Source: Planctomycetota bacterium (GTDB taxonomy: Bacteria > Planctomycetota > UBA1135 > GCA-002686595). Taken from it: 64,000 nt of DNA. A program made the position numbers and the translations under genes. Under the pieces are notes generated by a model. The model saw nothing but the letters and a program-made list of their open reading frames with translations. It was not told the DNA's origin and made no database searches. The DNA lies in the NCBI GenBank assembly GCA_028278425.1, contig JANQEJ010000348.1, forward strand, positions 22,585 to 86,584, written 5' to 3'. Of the stretch, positions 8,841-16,880 are shown piece by piece. The stretch's first letter is position 1. Every line of letters starts with the position of its first letter.

Positions 8841-9457
8841 GCGAAGACTACGCGGCGCGGCCGTTCGCGGCCGAGCTCTGGGTGGTCTTCGTCGCGGGCG
8901 TGCTGCACGTCGTCTTCGAGCTCGTCGCGGGCCGCGGCGTCTCCTATGCCTACAACGGGGTCGCCGCGATGAGCTTCGGCGGCTACGTCGTCTGGCGTCT
9001 CTTGAAATCGCCGGAGGCTGCGCGGGCGTGGGGTCTGCGGCTCGACAACCTGGGCCGGGCGCTTCCCGTTCATCTTGGCTTCGGCCTGCTGGCCGCCGCC
9101 GTCGTCCTCGCCGGCGGCTGGGTCGCCGATTCGGTCACCGCACCCACGCCGGTGCTCGTCGCCGGTTACTTCCTCTGGGCGTTGGCGCAGCAGTTCGCGC
9201 TGCAGAACATGCTGGTGAAGAACCTCGCGAATCTGCCCTCGGGCGTGGCCGCCGCGACGGCCGCGGCGCTTTTCGGGGCGGTTCACCTGCCGCGCTGGCC
9301 TCTCGCGCTGCTCTGCTTCGCCGGCGGCTTCGGTTTCACGCTGGTCTACCGCCGCTTTTCCAACCTCTACGCCGTCGCCCTCGCCCACGGCCTCGCCGGC
9401 ACCGCGGCGATCTGCGTGCTCTACGCCGAAGGCTTGTCCTTGTCCTCGAGCACCTGA
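8837..9457 (+). CDS. CPBP-family intramembrane protein with altered active site
   Basis: The 206-residue product has about six hydrophobic segments. In the CPBP (CAAX protease/bacteriocin-processing) family, motif 1 is EExxxR, motif 2 FxxxH and motif 3 HxxxN/D. Here motif 1 reads Q-Q-F-A-L-Q, so both glutamates and the arginine are Gln. Motif 2 is F-G-A-V-H and the third is A-L-A-H-G. Loss of the Glu pair argues against ordinary protease activity. The GTG start overlaps the ligase stop. The last 37 bp overlap the convergent gene ending at 9421. Confidence 0.78.
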   Translation: MSEDYAARPFAAELWVVFVAGVLHVVFELVAGRGVSYAYNGVAAMSFGGYVVWRLLKSPEAARAWGLRLDNLGRALPVHLGFGLLAAAVVLAGGWVADSVTAPTPVLVAGYFLWALAQQFALQNMLVKNLANLPSGVAAATAAALFGAVHLPRWPLALLCFAGGFGFTLVYRRFSNLYAVALAHGLAGTAAICVLYAEGLSLSSST

Positions 9458-10245
9458 AGCGCCTCGCCCTTCGCCTCGTCGTGGATCCGGCAGGCGTCGA
9501 GGAGGAGCTGCATGATGTTGTAGCGCTGCGGACGGCAGTGCTCGACGGCGCCGACGTGGAAGCGGAAGTAGGCTTTCTCCGAGCACAGGAGCCGCGCGAA
9601 GATCAGGCGGACCTGGAACTCCAGGGCCTGCTCCAGCTCGTCGTGGCTGATCAGGCCCTCGGCCTCGAGCGCGTCGCCGAGCCGCTCCCTGCCGTAGGAG
9701 AAGTCGACGAGGAAGGCCTGAAGCTTCGCCGAGTCGATCTTGCCCTGCTCGACCAGGATCTCGCCGAGCCGCAGACCGGGCGGCGAGTTGTCGCTGTACG
9801 CGTTGACGAGGTCGCCCTCGGAGATCACGAGCGAGATGACCTCGGTGCCGATGTTGACGTGCAGGACGCCGGTCTTGCCCTGGACCTGGAGGAAGCTCAG
9901 GAGGTCGGGGATCGAGATCGCCCAGGTGTGGCCGTGAAGCCCCTCGCGCCCGGGATCGCTCTCGGCGTCCGTCGCGTATTCCTGCTCCTCCTTCGCGAGC
10001 ATGTCGCGGACGTAGAGCTTCGCGAGGTTGCCCGCGAGCTGCTCCATCTCGCCTCCGGACGAGCCTCCGTCCGTGTCGCGGACGCAGCGTCGCGCGTCGT
10101 CGACCTGGCGGGTCGCCGTCGACAGGCGTCTGAGCCACTCCTCGTCCCTCTCCTCGTTGGATACGGTCAGAATCGCGCTCATCAGCCGCCGGCAGGCGTG
10201 CAGGAGCTTCCGGAGCTCCTTCTGACTGCTCTTGGTGGTGGCCAT
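9421..10245 (-). CDS. DUF4388-like (PATAN-type) protein
   Basis: Residues about 85-260 match the DUF4388 pattern: a segment reading I-P-D-L-L-S-F-L-Q-V-Q-G-K-T-G-V-L-H-V, then I-S-E-G-D-L-V-N-A, then G-E-I-L-V-E-Q-G-K-I and I-S-H-D-E-L-E-Q-A-L-E-F-Q-V. Such proteins occur with chemotaxis and two-component systems and are thought to mediate protein interactions. The N-terminal 80 residues are helical and charged. I prefer the ATG at 10245; a GTG at 10272 would add nine residues. The 3' end overlaps the convergent CPBP gene. Confidence 0.78.
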   Translation of the reverse strand: MATTKSSQKELRKLLHACRRLMSAILTVSNEERDEEWLRRLSTATRQVDDARRCVRDTDGGSSGGEMEQLAGNLAKLYVRDMLAKEEQEYATDAESDPGREGLHGHTWAISIPDLLSFLQVQGKTGVLHVNIGTEVISLVISEGDLVNAYSDNSPPGLRLGEILVEQGKIDSAKLQAFLVDFSYGRERLGDALEAEGLISHDELEQALEFQVRLIFARLLCSEKAYFRFHVGAVEHCRPQRYNIMQLLLDACRIHDEAKGEALQVLEDKDKPSA

Positions 10246-10318
10246 GGCGTGGGCCGTTTTCTCCGAGCACACCTATCGGCCGGAAGCCCCCGGGGGCGTA
10301 GAAAAAAGGGCGGCTTCC

Positions 10319-10900
10319 TCAGCGCCCCCGCGTCGTGTCCAGGAAGTCCGCCGCCTCCGTCGGAAACTCGGTCTCCCCCAGCCTCGAGAAGAGGAATCGG
10401 GCCCCGTCGACCCGGGTGAGCTCGAGCTTCTCGCCGTCCACGCTCACGCGGTACTCACGCGCGCCGGTGGGCACCTCGAACATGATCTCCTCGTCCTCGT
10501 TCAGGTTGTGGAAGCCCATGATGGCGGCGGTCTGCAGCTCGAGTTGGTCGCTGATCCGGTAGCGGTGCGCGCTGCCCTGCACGTAGGCCTGGTGGCCGGG
10601 GCCGAGGAACTCCGCTTCAAACGTCTGCGCCTGCAGCGTGAGGGAGAGATAACCCCCATAGAAGATGGCGAAGCCCTGGACGTTGTTCTGGTCGAACACG
10701 CCGACGGCCGGCTGGTAGTAGGTGAGAAGCCAGGCGCCCTCGAGGTCCTTCTCGATCTGCTGGCGCTGATCGTAGCGCTGGCGGGCGAGCGTGCCCTCGG
10801 TCGGCGCCTCTTCGACCGGCGGGTCCTCCGGATCTTGGAAGAGGGCGGCGCCGGCGGGGAGGGCGAGGAGTCCGGACAGGAAGATCGCGAGGGTGCGCAT
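10319..10900 (-). CDS. Small secreted protein of unknown function
   Basis: 193 residues starting at an ATG preceded by AAGGAG at ideal spacing. The first 20 residues are a clear signal peptide ending around L-P-A-G-A-A. The mature part begins with an acidic, proline-rich stretch and continues as mixed sequence with several Gln and aromatic residues. I recognise no family. It is transcribed divergently from the CDF transporter. Confidence 0.72.
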   Translation of the reverse strand: MRTLAIFLSGLLALPAGAALFQDPEDPPVEEAPTEGTLARQRYDQRQQIEKDLEGAWLLTYYQPAVGVFDQNNVQGFAIFYGGYLSLTLQAQTFEAEFLGPGHQAYVQGSAHRYRISDQLELQTAAIMGFHNLNEDEEIMFEVPTGAREYRVSVDGEKLELTRVDGARFLFSRLGETEFPTEAADFLDTTRGR

Positions 10901-10974
10901 GGGGTTCTCCTTGGCGAGAGGGCCTCCATGCCATAGCTCCTTTGCCCCGAACGCACAAGCTAGACTCGGTCGCG

Positions 10975-11856
10975 ATGGTGGTCGATGCCCGCGACCGGGG
11001 CGGAGGGGCCCATGGAGTCACGCTCGCGGCGAACCTTCTGCTCGCGGCCGGGAAGCTGGGCGTCGGCTGGTTCGCGGGGTCGCAAGCGCTGATCGCGGAC
11101 GGGTGGCATTCGCTCTCCGACGTGGCGATGAACGGTCTGGCGTGGACCGGGTACCGGCTCTCGAAGACACCGCCGGACGAGGACCATCACTACGGGCACG
11201 GCAACTGGGAGGCGATCGCGGGGCTTGTCGTCGGGCTCATCATCATCGCCGCCGGGGTCGCCGTCGTCGCCTCGGTCTTCGTCGGCGAGGACACGTCGCT
11301 CAAGGGCGTCGGCCGCGGTTGGTTGGCGCTCGGCGTCGCGATTGTCGCGGCCGCGGTCAAGCTGCAGCTCGCGCTCTACACGCGGCGCGTCGGGACGGAG
11401 CTCAACAGCCCATCCCTTCTGGCGGTGTCGCGCGACAACCTGTCCGACGCGATGACCGGGCTCTTGGTGCCGGTGGCGATCGGTGCGTCGCTCCTCGGGA
11501 TAAGCTGGGCGGAACCCCTGGTCGCGGTGTTGCTCGGGTTCGTCATCGGCTGGATGGGGATCCAGAGTGCGAAGGAGGCCCTCGACATCCTGACCGACCG
11601 CGTGTCCGATCCGGGCCTCCGCGGGCGCCTCGCGGAGACCGCCGGCGCCGTCGAGGGGGTAAGAGGGGTGCAAAGCGTGCGGGTTCACCCCCTGGGGTCA
11701 CACTTCCGCGTCGACATGGAGATCAGCGTCGTAGGGGGGATCACCGTCGCGGAAGGTCACCGGATCGCTCACGCCGTGGAGCAAGCGGTCGTAGAGTCCC
11801 ATCCCCACGTCGAGGCGGTCCACGTCCACGTCAACCCTGCCGAAGAGCTATCCTGA
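10975..11856 (+). CDS. Cation diffusion facilitator family transporter
   Basis: The 293-residue product has the CDF layout: six membrane segments and a C-terminal cytoplasmic ferredoxin-like domain ending in V-E-A-V-H-V-H-V. Metal site residues are His45 and Asp49 in the second membrane segment (H-S-L-S-D) and Asp154 and Asp158 in the fifth (D-N-L-S-D). H-Y-G-H-G-N-W-E-A follows the second segment as usual. CDF proteins export divalent metals in exchange for protons. Zinc members usually carry His at the first position in both helices, so the HD/DD set leaves the metal open. I chose the ATG at 10975 rather than a TTG eleven codons upstream. Confidence 0.87.
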   Translation: MVVDARDRGGGAHGVTLAANLLLAAGKLGVGWFAGSQALIADGWHSLSDVAMNGLAWTGYRLSKTPPDEDHHYGHGNWEAIAGLVVGLIIIAAGVAVVASVFVGEDTSLKGVGRGWLALGVAIVAAAVKLQLALYTRRVGTELNSPSLLAVSRDNLSDAMTGLLVPVAIGASLLGISWAEPLVAVLLGFVIGWMGIQSAKEALDILTDRVSDPGLRGRLAETAGAVEGVRGVQSVRVHPLGSHFRVDMEISVVGGITVAEGHRIAHAVEQAVVESHPHVEAVHVHVNPAEELS

Positions 11857-11872
11857 GGGGCCCCATCCGCCC

Positions 11873-14188
11873 ATGAACACCCATTCTTTCCTGGCCGCCG
11901 CCGTTCTCTTCGCGGCGCCCGCCGCGGCCCAGTTCCAGCACGCGGACGCGACGCTCTACACCCGGATCGACGGGCCGGTGTTGCGCGCGGCGATCCAGCT
12001 CAAGGTGGACATCGGCTGGCACATCTACCACTCCGAGCTGGGCCCGCCGGACGCGATCGGCAAGCCGACCGTGGTCACCCCCGGCGGAGAGGGCATCGAG
12101 TGGGGCGAGGTGCGCTTCCCCGAGCCCTTCCGGCACGAGCAGCCGGGCTTCGGCGACCAGCCCGACACCTGGATCTATGCCCACGACGGCACGATCGTGC
12201 TCTACGCCGCCGGGCTTCTCGCCGACGAGGCGGCGGCCGAGAACGCGACCGTCGACCTGACCGGCCTCACCTGCGAGGACGGAATCGGCGGGACGTGCGT
12301 GCCGTACAGCGAGCTCGGCGTCACGTCGGCCGGCGAGGGCAAGGACAAGCTCTTCGAGGACTTTCCCGAAGACCTCGTTCCGAAGCCGGACGACCAGCAT
12401 TCAGGCGGCGAGGCCGACGCCACGCTCTACACGCGCGTCCGGGACGGCGAGGTGCTCGCGGTGCTGGAGATCGAGATCTCCTCCGGCTGGCACCTCTTCC
12501 ACTCGGATCTCGGCGACCCGAAGGCCGTGGCGATCCCGACGACGATCGAGCTCGGCGGGGAGGGGATCGAATGGGGCGAGGTGCGCTACCCCGAGCCCGA
12601 AGTCATCGACCAGTTCGACTCCTGGGCGAACGCGCACCACGGCACGATCGTGGTCTACGCCAGGGGCGCCCTCGAGGAAGGCGCAACCGGCGCCGACGTC
12701 ACGGCCAAGCTCAGCGGGCAGACGTGCAGCGAGGGCGAGGGCGGCATCTGCATCGAGTACGAAGAGCTGGCCTACGACCGCGGCGAGGGTCCGGACGAGC
12801 TCTTCGCGGACTTCGACGAGGCCTTCCGGACGGCGGAGAAGGCCGATACCGCGGTCGTCTCGGCACAGGAGGAGGACAACCAGGGGCTCCTGTTGTTCCT
12901 CCTGTCGGCCGTGGGGTGGGGGCTCTTTGCCCTCCTCATGCCGTGCACGTATCCGATGATCCCGATCACGATTTCGTTCTTCACCAAGCAGGCGGACGCG
13001 AGGGGCGGCAACGTGCTCCCCCTGTCGCTGCTCTACGGCCTCGGAATCGTGCTCATCTTCATCCTGATCGGCACTGTGGTCGGCGTGGCGATCATCCCGT
13101 TCGCGCAACACCCGGTGACGAACCTCATCATCGCCGCGCTCTTCGTGCTCTTTGCCTTCGTTCTCTTCGGGGCGATCAATCTGAACCCGCCGCAGTTTCT
13201 GATGGCGGCAGCCGGCAAGGCGTCGATGACCGGCGGGTATCTCGGCGTGTTCCTGATGGGCGCCTGCCTGGTCGTCACGTCGTTCACCTGCACCGCTCCG
13301 TTCGTCGGGACGCTGCTCGCCCAGGGCGCGGCGGACGGAGACCTGGGCAGGGTCGTGATCGGCATGGGTACCTTCGGGCTCACCATGGCGATCCCATTCG
13401 TGTTGCTCTCGCTCCTGCCGGGCAAGGTCGCGGCCATGCCCAAGAGCGGCGAGTGGATGAACACGCTCAAGGTCACGCTGGGTTTCGTTGAGCTCGCCGC
13501 GGCCTTCAAGTTCCTGTCCAACGCCGATCTCGTGTGGAAGTGGGACGTGTTCTCCCGCGAGCTCTTCCTCTTCGCCTGGTTCGCGATCTTCGCCGCCGCC
13601 GCCGTTTACCTGTTCTTCTTCGCGGGGGGCAAGCGCGCAACGCTATCGAGCGGCCGTAGTCTCGGCGGCGCATCTCTGGTGGCGCTCGCGCTCTACTGCG
13701 CGTGGGGCGGCAAGGGCAACGACATGGACCAAGTGATGACGGCGATCATCCCCAACTACTCCGGGGGCAGGTTCTTCCCGGAGTTGTGGGTGAGCGGCGC
13801 GCGTCATTCCATCGTCTACGACGACTACGACGCGGCCGTCGAGCGCGCGATCGAGGAGGACAAGCTGCTCCTCGTCAACTTCACGGGCTACACATGAGCG
13901 GTCTGCCGCCAGATGGAAGAGGACATCTTCCTGGCCTCGGCGGTCGCCGAAGTCCTTGAACGAGAATACGTCGAAGCGCGCCTGCACACCGACGGGGACG
14001 CGCACGCCGAACGGATCAAAGAACGTCAGGACAAGCTCGTCGGACATCCGACGAATCCCGTCTATGTTCTCCAGGATCCGAAACGCACCGAGGTCATCCT
14101 GGAGAGCCACGAGGGCTACGCCGGAGCGGAGACCTTCGCGGAGTTCCTGAAGGTTCCGCTGGAGGAACGCGTCGTCGACGCTCGCTAG
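11873..14188 (+). CDS. DsbD-like thiol:disulfide interchange protein, predicted selenoprotein (UGA = Sec675)
   Basis: The frame runs from ATG 11873 through an in-frame TGA at 13895-13897 to TAG at 14188: 771 residues counting Sec. Order: signal peptide (1-20); two tandem DsbD-alpha-like domains (about 24-165 and 180-315), each with a Cys pair (C-E-D-G-I-G-G-T-C; C-S-E-G-E-G-G-I-C); a membrane domain (about 335-620) with the transfer cysteines in M-P-C-T-Y-P and S-F-T-C-T-A-P; and a C-terminal thioredoxin domain. In relatives this last domain reads F-T-G-x-x-C-x-x-C-R-x-M-E; here it is F-T-G-Y-T-[UGA]-A-V-C-R-Q-M-E, so UGA replaces the attacking Cys exactly. Homology continues past it (E-E-D-I-F-L, H-P-T-N-P-V-Y-V-L). 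A SECIS-like hairpin follows at once. Expected role: passing electrons from cytoplasmic thioredoxin to periplasmic thiols. Confidence 0.88.
13895..13897 (+). other. In-frame UGA predicted to encode selenocysteine
   Basis: This TGA sits where the first Cys of the thioredoxin-like CxxC belongs, giving U-A-V-C. The frame, codon usage and family motifs continue unchanged on both sides for 674 and 96 codons, so it is neither a natural end nor a decay product. Confidence 0.85.
13908..13935 (+). promoter_or_regulatory. Bacterial SECIS-like hairpin
   Basis: GGAAGA (13915-13920) pairs perfectly with TCTTCC (13926-13931) around the loop GGACA. Below it GCCA (13908-13911) pairs with TGGC (13932-13935), with a three-base bulge GAT that includes a U. 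The apical loop begins with GG and starts 23 nt after the UGA. This matches the general form of bacterial SECIS elements, which lie in the coding region right after UGA, have a short upper stem, a G-containing loop and a bulged U, and bind SelB. Confidence 0.72.
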
Positions 14189-16794
14189 CGCTCCTCCTCC
14201 ATACGCTTCAGCGTCGCTTCGAACCCGGCTCGGTCGAGCCGCACACCGAACGCCTGCTCGCGGGCGACGTCCGCCACCAGGATCTCGCGCGGGCTCTCGA
14301 CGACGAGGCCGCGGCTGCGCGAGCCGCGTTCGTCGGTGGCGTAGAGCGAAGCCTTCACGCGGTAAGTGCCGGGTCCGGGCACGAAGACGAGCGCCTCGCC
14401 GTTCGTGCCGAAAACGGCCTGCTCGCTGTACATCCGCGAGGCGTCGGCCCGGTCGAGGCGGATCGCGAGCGCGTAGCCCTCGGGCAGCGGCGGCATGCCG
14501 CCCTCGAGGACGAAGCGAAGCGGGAGACCCGGGCTGAGCGTGATCGCGTGCTCGCCCGGAGCCACCTCCAGCCGCGCCGCGCGAAATCCCCCGGAGCTGA
14601 CCTCCAGCTCGAGCGCCGGGCTCGTCGTGATCAGCTCGAGCTCGGAGCCGCTCTCGTGTTCGTACTCCCATTCCTCGGAGCCCGGCGGGCGGTAGGACGC
14701 CTCGACGGCCGGCACCGGCCCGCCGCCGGGCGCGGAGACGCGCAGGAGATAGCGGTACACCAGGCCGCGCAGGTCGATCTCGCGCAGACGCGGGTCGTCG
14801 GTGACCTCGTCGGCGCGGACGACCACCCCGTCGAAGCGAAGCAAGGGCTCACCGGCGCGTCGAAGGGTGAGGGTCAGGGTGTGCGTCCCCTCTTCCACCT
14901 GGCTCAGCACGAACGAACCGTCGCCCTCCAGGTCGCGGCTCACGTCCAGACGTTGCGCGGGGTCGCCGCCGCGGTACAACGCGAAGCGCACGGAGCGCAG
15001 CTCGACGCCCTCGTTGACCAGGAGGCGACCCTCGATCGACCCGGCGCCGAAGAGCTCGATCCGCACGTCGCTCGAGCCGAGCGGGACCTGCACGTACCCG
15101 CTCCGACCGTAGGAGACGTGGCTGACCCCCACCGCAAAGTCCGGCGCGCTGCTCCAGCCGCGCAGCTCGAACCGACCGTCGGCGTCCGTCCGCGCGCGAG
15201 CGTCGCGGAGGGTGCGCCACGAGATCCGCGACTCGCTCCGGCGGACCCCGTAGGCACCGCGCACGTCGGCGCCGCGAATCAAAGCCCCGCCGGTGTCGGT
15301 CACGACGCCGGCCGCCAGAAGCGGAGGCAGGGTCAGCTTGACGTCCCCGACGTCGTTTTCGCCGGGATACAGCGCGCCGGAGAGGTCCAACTCGGCGCCG
15401 AGCGTCCCGCCTTCGTCGCGGTCGTGGCGCAGCAACAACCGCCGGGCTCCGCCGGGGGGAACGTCCCCTTCGATCACCATCTCGATGCGTCCGTCGCCGT
15501 CGGTGGTGAACGAGCTGTTGTCCGAGTTGCGCTTGACGCCTTCGGGGCTGAGCGTTTCGACCGCGGTCCGTACGAGGACCTTCGCGAGCGGCTTCTCCTC
15601 GCCGTCCAGGAGCCGTGCGACGAGCTTCGGCGTGATCGGCACGACGACGTCGACCGACACGCTTTCCCCGGGTCGGGTCGGTCCGTCGGCGGCTTGATCG
15701 ACCGGCTCGCGCCCGTCCGCGGTGCCGAGCTGGATGCCCAGCCGCTCCCCTAGACCGACGTAGGGGAACCAGGCGCGTCCTTCCTTGAGCGGGACTTGCG
15801 CCGTGTCCGCCCCGCCGAGCCCGGGAGTGCGCGATCCCCCGTCGGAGGCGAACGAGATCGCCGCGACACCGGAGAGCGGGACCGGCTCGCCCTGCTGATC
15901 GACGGCGCGCACCGCGAGGGAGCCCGTAGGCGGCAGCACGAATTCGATCGTCTCGGCCGGGAAGCTCTTCCGGTCGAGCTCCCGCTCGACCGGCTCCTCC
16001 AGGAGGATTGCGAGAGCGACGAAGACGGGGTCTTCGCTGACCTGCTTGAGGATGTTCGCGACGTGCATCAGCGTCACGGTGCCGTCCGCTCCGGTCGGCG
16101 TGCTCAGGAAGTCGTAGGTGCCCCACCGGCGTTTCTGCCGCAACGCGACCGGCGCGCCTTCGACCGGCCGGCCTTCCGCGTCGACGACGCGCACGACGAG
16201 GGCCGGATCGGGCTCGAGCTCGACGACGATCTCGGTCTCGTCACCGCTCACGGGCTGCATCGCCCAGAGTCCTTCGGTTTGCCCCGCGATCATCCCGCCC
16301 TGCACGACGTGGGGGACCTTCAGCCGCCCTTCGTCGTTCGCGCGGTAGCGCCGGCCGAAGCGCGTCAAGAGCTCGTCGACGTTGAGGCCGCCGGCCTGGA
16401 GCTCGAGCATCTGCTCCTCGTCGAGCAGGTCCGGAGTGAAGAAGTAGACGAGCGCCCTCGGCACCGGGGCCTGGGTCTCCTTCACGACGACGCGCACGTC
16501 CAGGCCCTCCTCCGGGGAGGCTTCGACGTCGCCGGCATCCGCGGCCTCGGCCGGTTGCGGCGCAAGGTCGTCGACCAACGTACGCTTCGCGTCCCCGGCC
16601 CCGTCGTCGCTCGCCGGTGGTCGTTCGACGCTCGAGAGCGCGACCGGATCCGCGGCGGGAGCTTCCCGCGGCGCTGCCACGGCCGGCGCGGTCGCCGGCG
16701 AGCCGCTCTCGCGCTCCGTTCCTTCGTAGAGGACGAACGCCAGGGCCAGCGCGAGAAGGGCGAGGGGAACGACGATGAACAGAGCTCGTTTCAC
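14185..16794 (-). CDS. Large anchored protein with carboxypeptidase-regulatory-like domains
   Basis: The 869-residue product starts at a GTG (16794) with a membrane anchor or uncleaved signal (K-R-A-L-F-I-V-V-P then 15 hydrophobic residues). An Ala/Pro/Asp-rich linker of about 80 residues follows, then a long series of beta-sandwich segments with V-V-D-A-E-G-R-P-V-E-G-A-like cores, the pattern of carboxypeptidase regulatory or Ig-like folds. No enzyme motif is seen. It resembles in style the products at 49606 and the C-terminal part of the 57251 gene. Its stop overlaps the convergent selenoprotein's stop by 4 bp. Likely an envelope surface protein; function unknown. Confidence 0.75.
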   Translation of the reverse strand: MKRALFIVVPLALLALALAFVLYEGTERESGSPATAPAVAAPREAPAADPVALSSVERPPASDDGAGDAKRTLVDDLAPQPAEAADAGDVEASPEEGLDVRVVVKETQAPVPRALVYFFTPDLLDEEQMLELQAGGLNVDELLTRFGRRYRANDEGRLKVPHVVQGGMIAGQTEGLWAMQPVSGDETEIVVELEPDPALVVRVVDAEGRPVEGAPVALRQKRRWGTYDFLSTPTGADGTVTLMHVANILKQVSEDPVFVALAILLEEPVERELDRKSFPAETIEFVLPPTGSLAVRAVDQQGEPVPLSGVAAISFASDGGSRTPGLGGADTAQVPLKEGRAWFPYVGLGERLGIQLGTADGREPVDQAADGPTRPGESVSVDVVVPITPKLVARLLDGEEKPLAKVLVRTAVETLSPEGVKRNSDNSSFTTDGDGRIEMVIEGDVPPGGARRLLLRHDRDEGGTLGAELDLSGALYPGENDVGDVKLTLPPLLAAGVVTDTGGALIRGADVRGAYGVRRSESRISWRTLRDARARTDADGRFELRGWSSAPDFAVGVSHVSYGRSGYVQVPLGSSDVRIELFGAGSIEGRLLVNEGVELRSVRFALYRGGDPAQRLDVSRDLEGDGSFVLSQVEEGTHTLTLTLRRAGEPLLRFDGVVVRADEVTDDPRLREIDLRGLVYRYLLRVSAPGGGPVPAVEASYRPPGSEEWEYEHESGSELELITTSPALELEVSSGGFRAARLEVAPGEHAITLSPGLPLRFVLEGGMPPLPEGYALAIRLDRADASRMYSEQAVFGTNGEALVFVPGPGTYRVKASLYATDERGSRSRGLVVESPREILVADVAREQAFGVRLDRAGFEATLKRMEEER

Positions 16795-16880
16795 GGCAAA
16801 TACGCGGGCGCCAAAAGGGGGCGAGGTCGACGCGCAGCACGTCGAGAGCCCGCCGCCCGCCAGGATACAATTCCCCGTCC

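Noticed and set aside
13895..13897. Nonsense mutation or sequencing error in the DsbD-like gene
   Set aside because: The TGA replaces exactly the catalytic Cys codon, the partner Cys and frame are intact, and a SECIS-like hairpin follows. Error cannot be fully excluded without the sel genes.
13913..14188. A separate 91-residue gene after the DsbD-like gene
   Set aside because: Its sequence is the second half of the thioredoxin domain in the same frame; it is joined to the upstream part through the UGA (Sec) codon.
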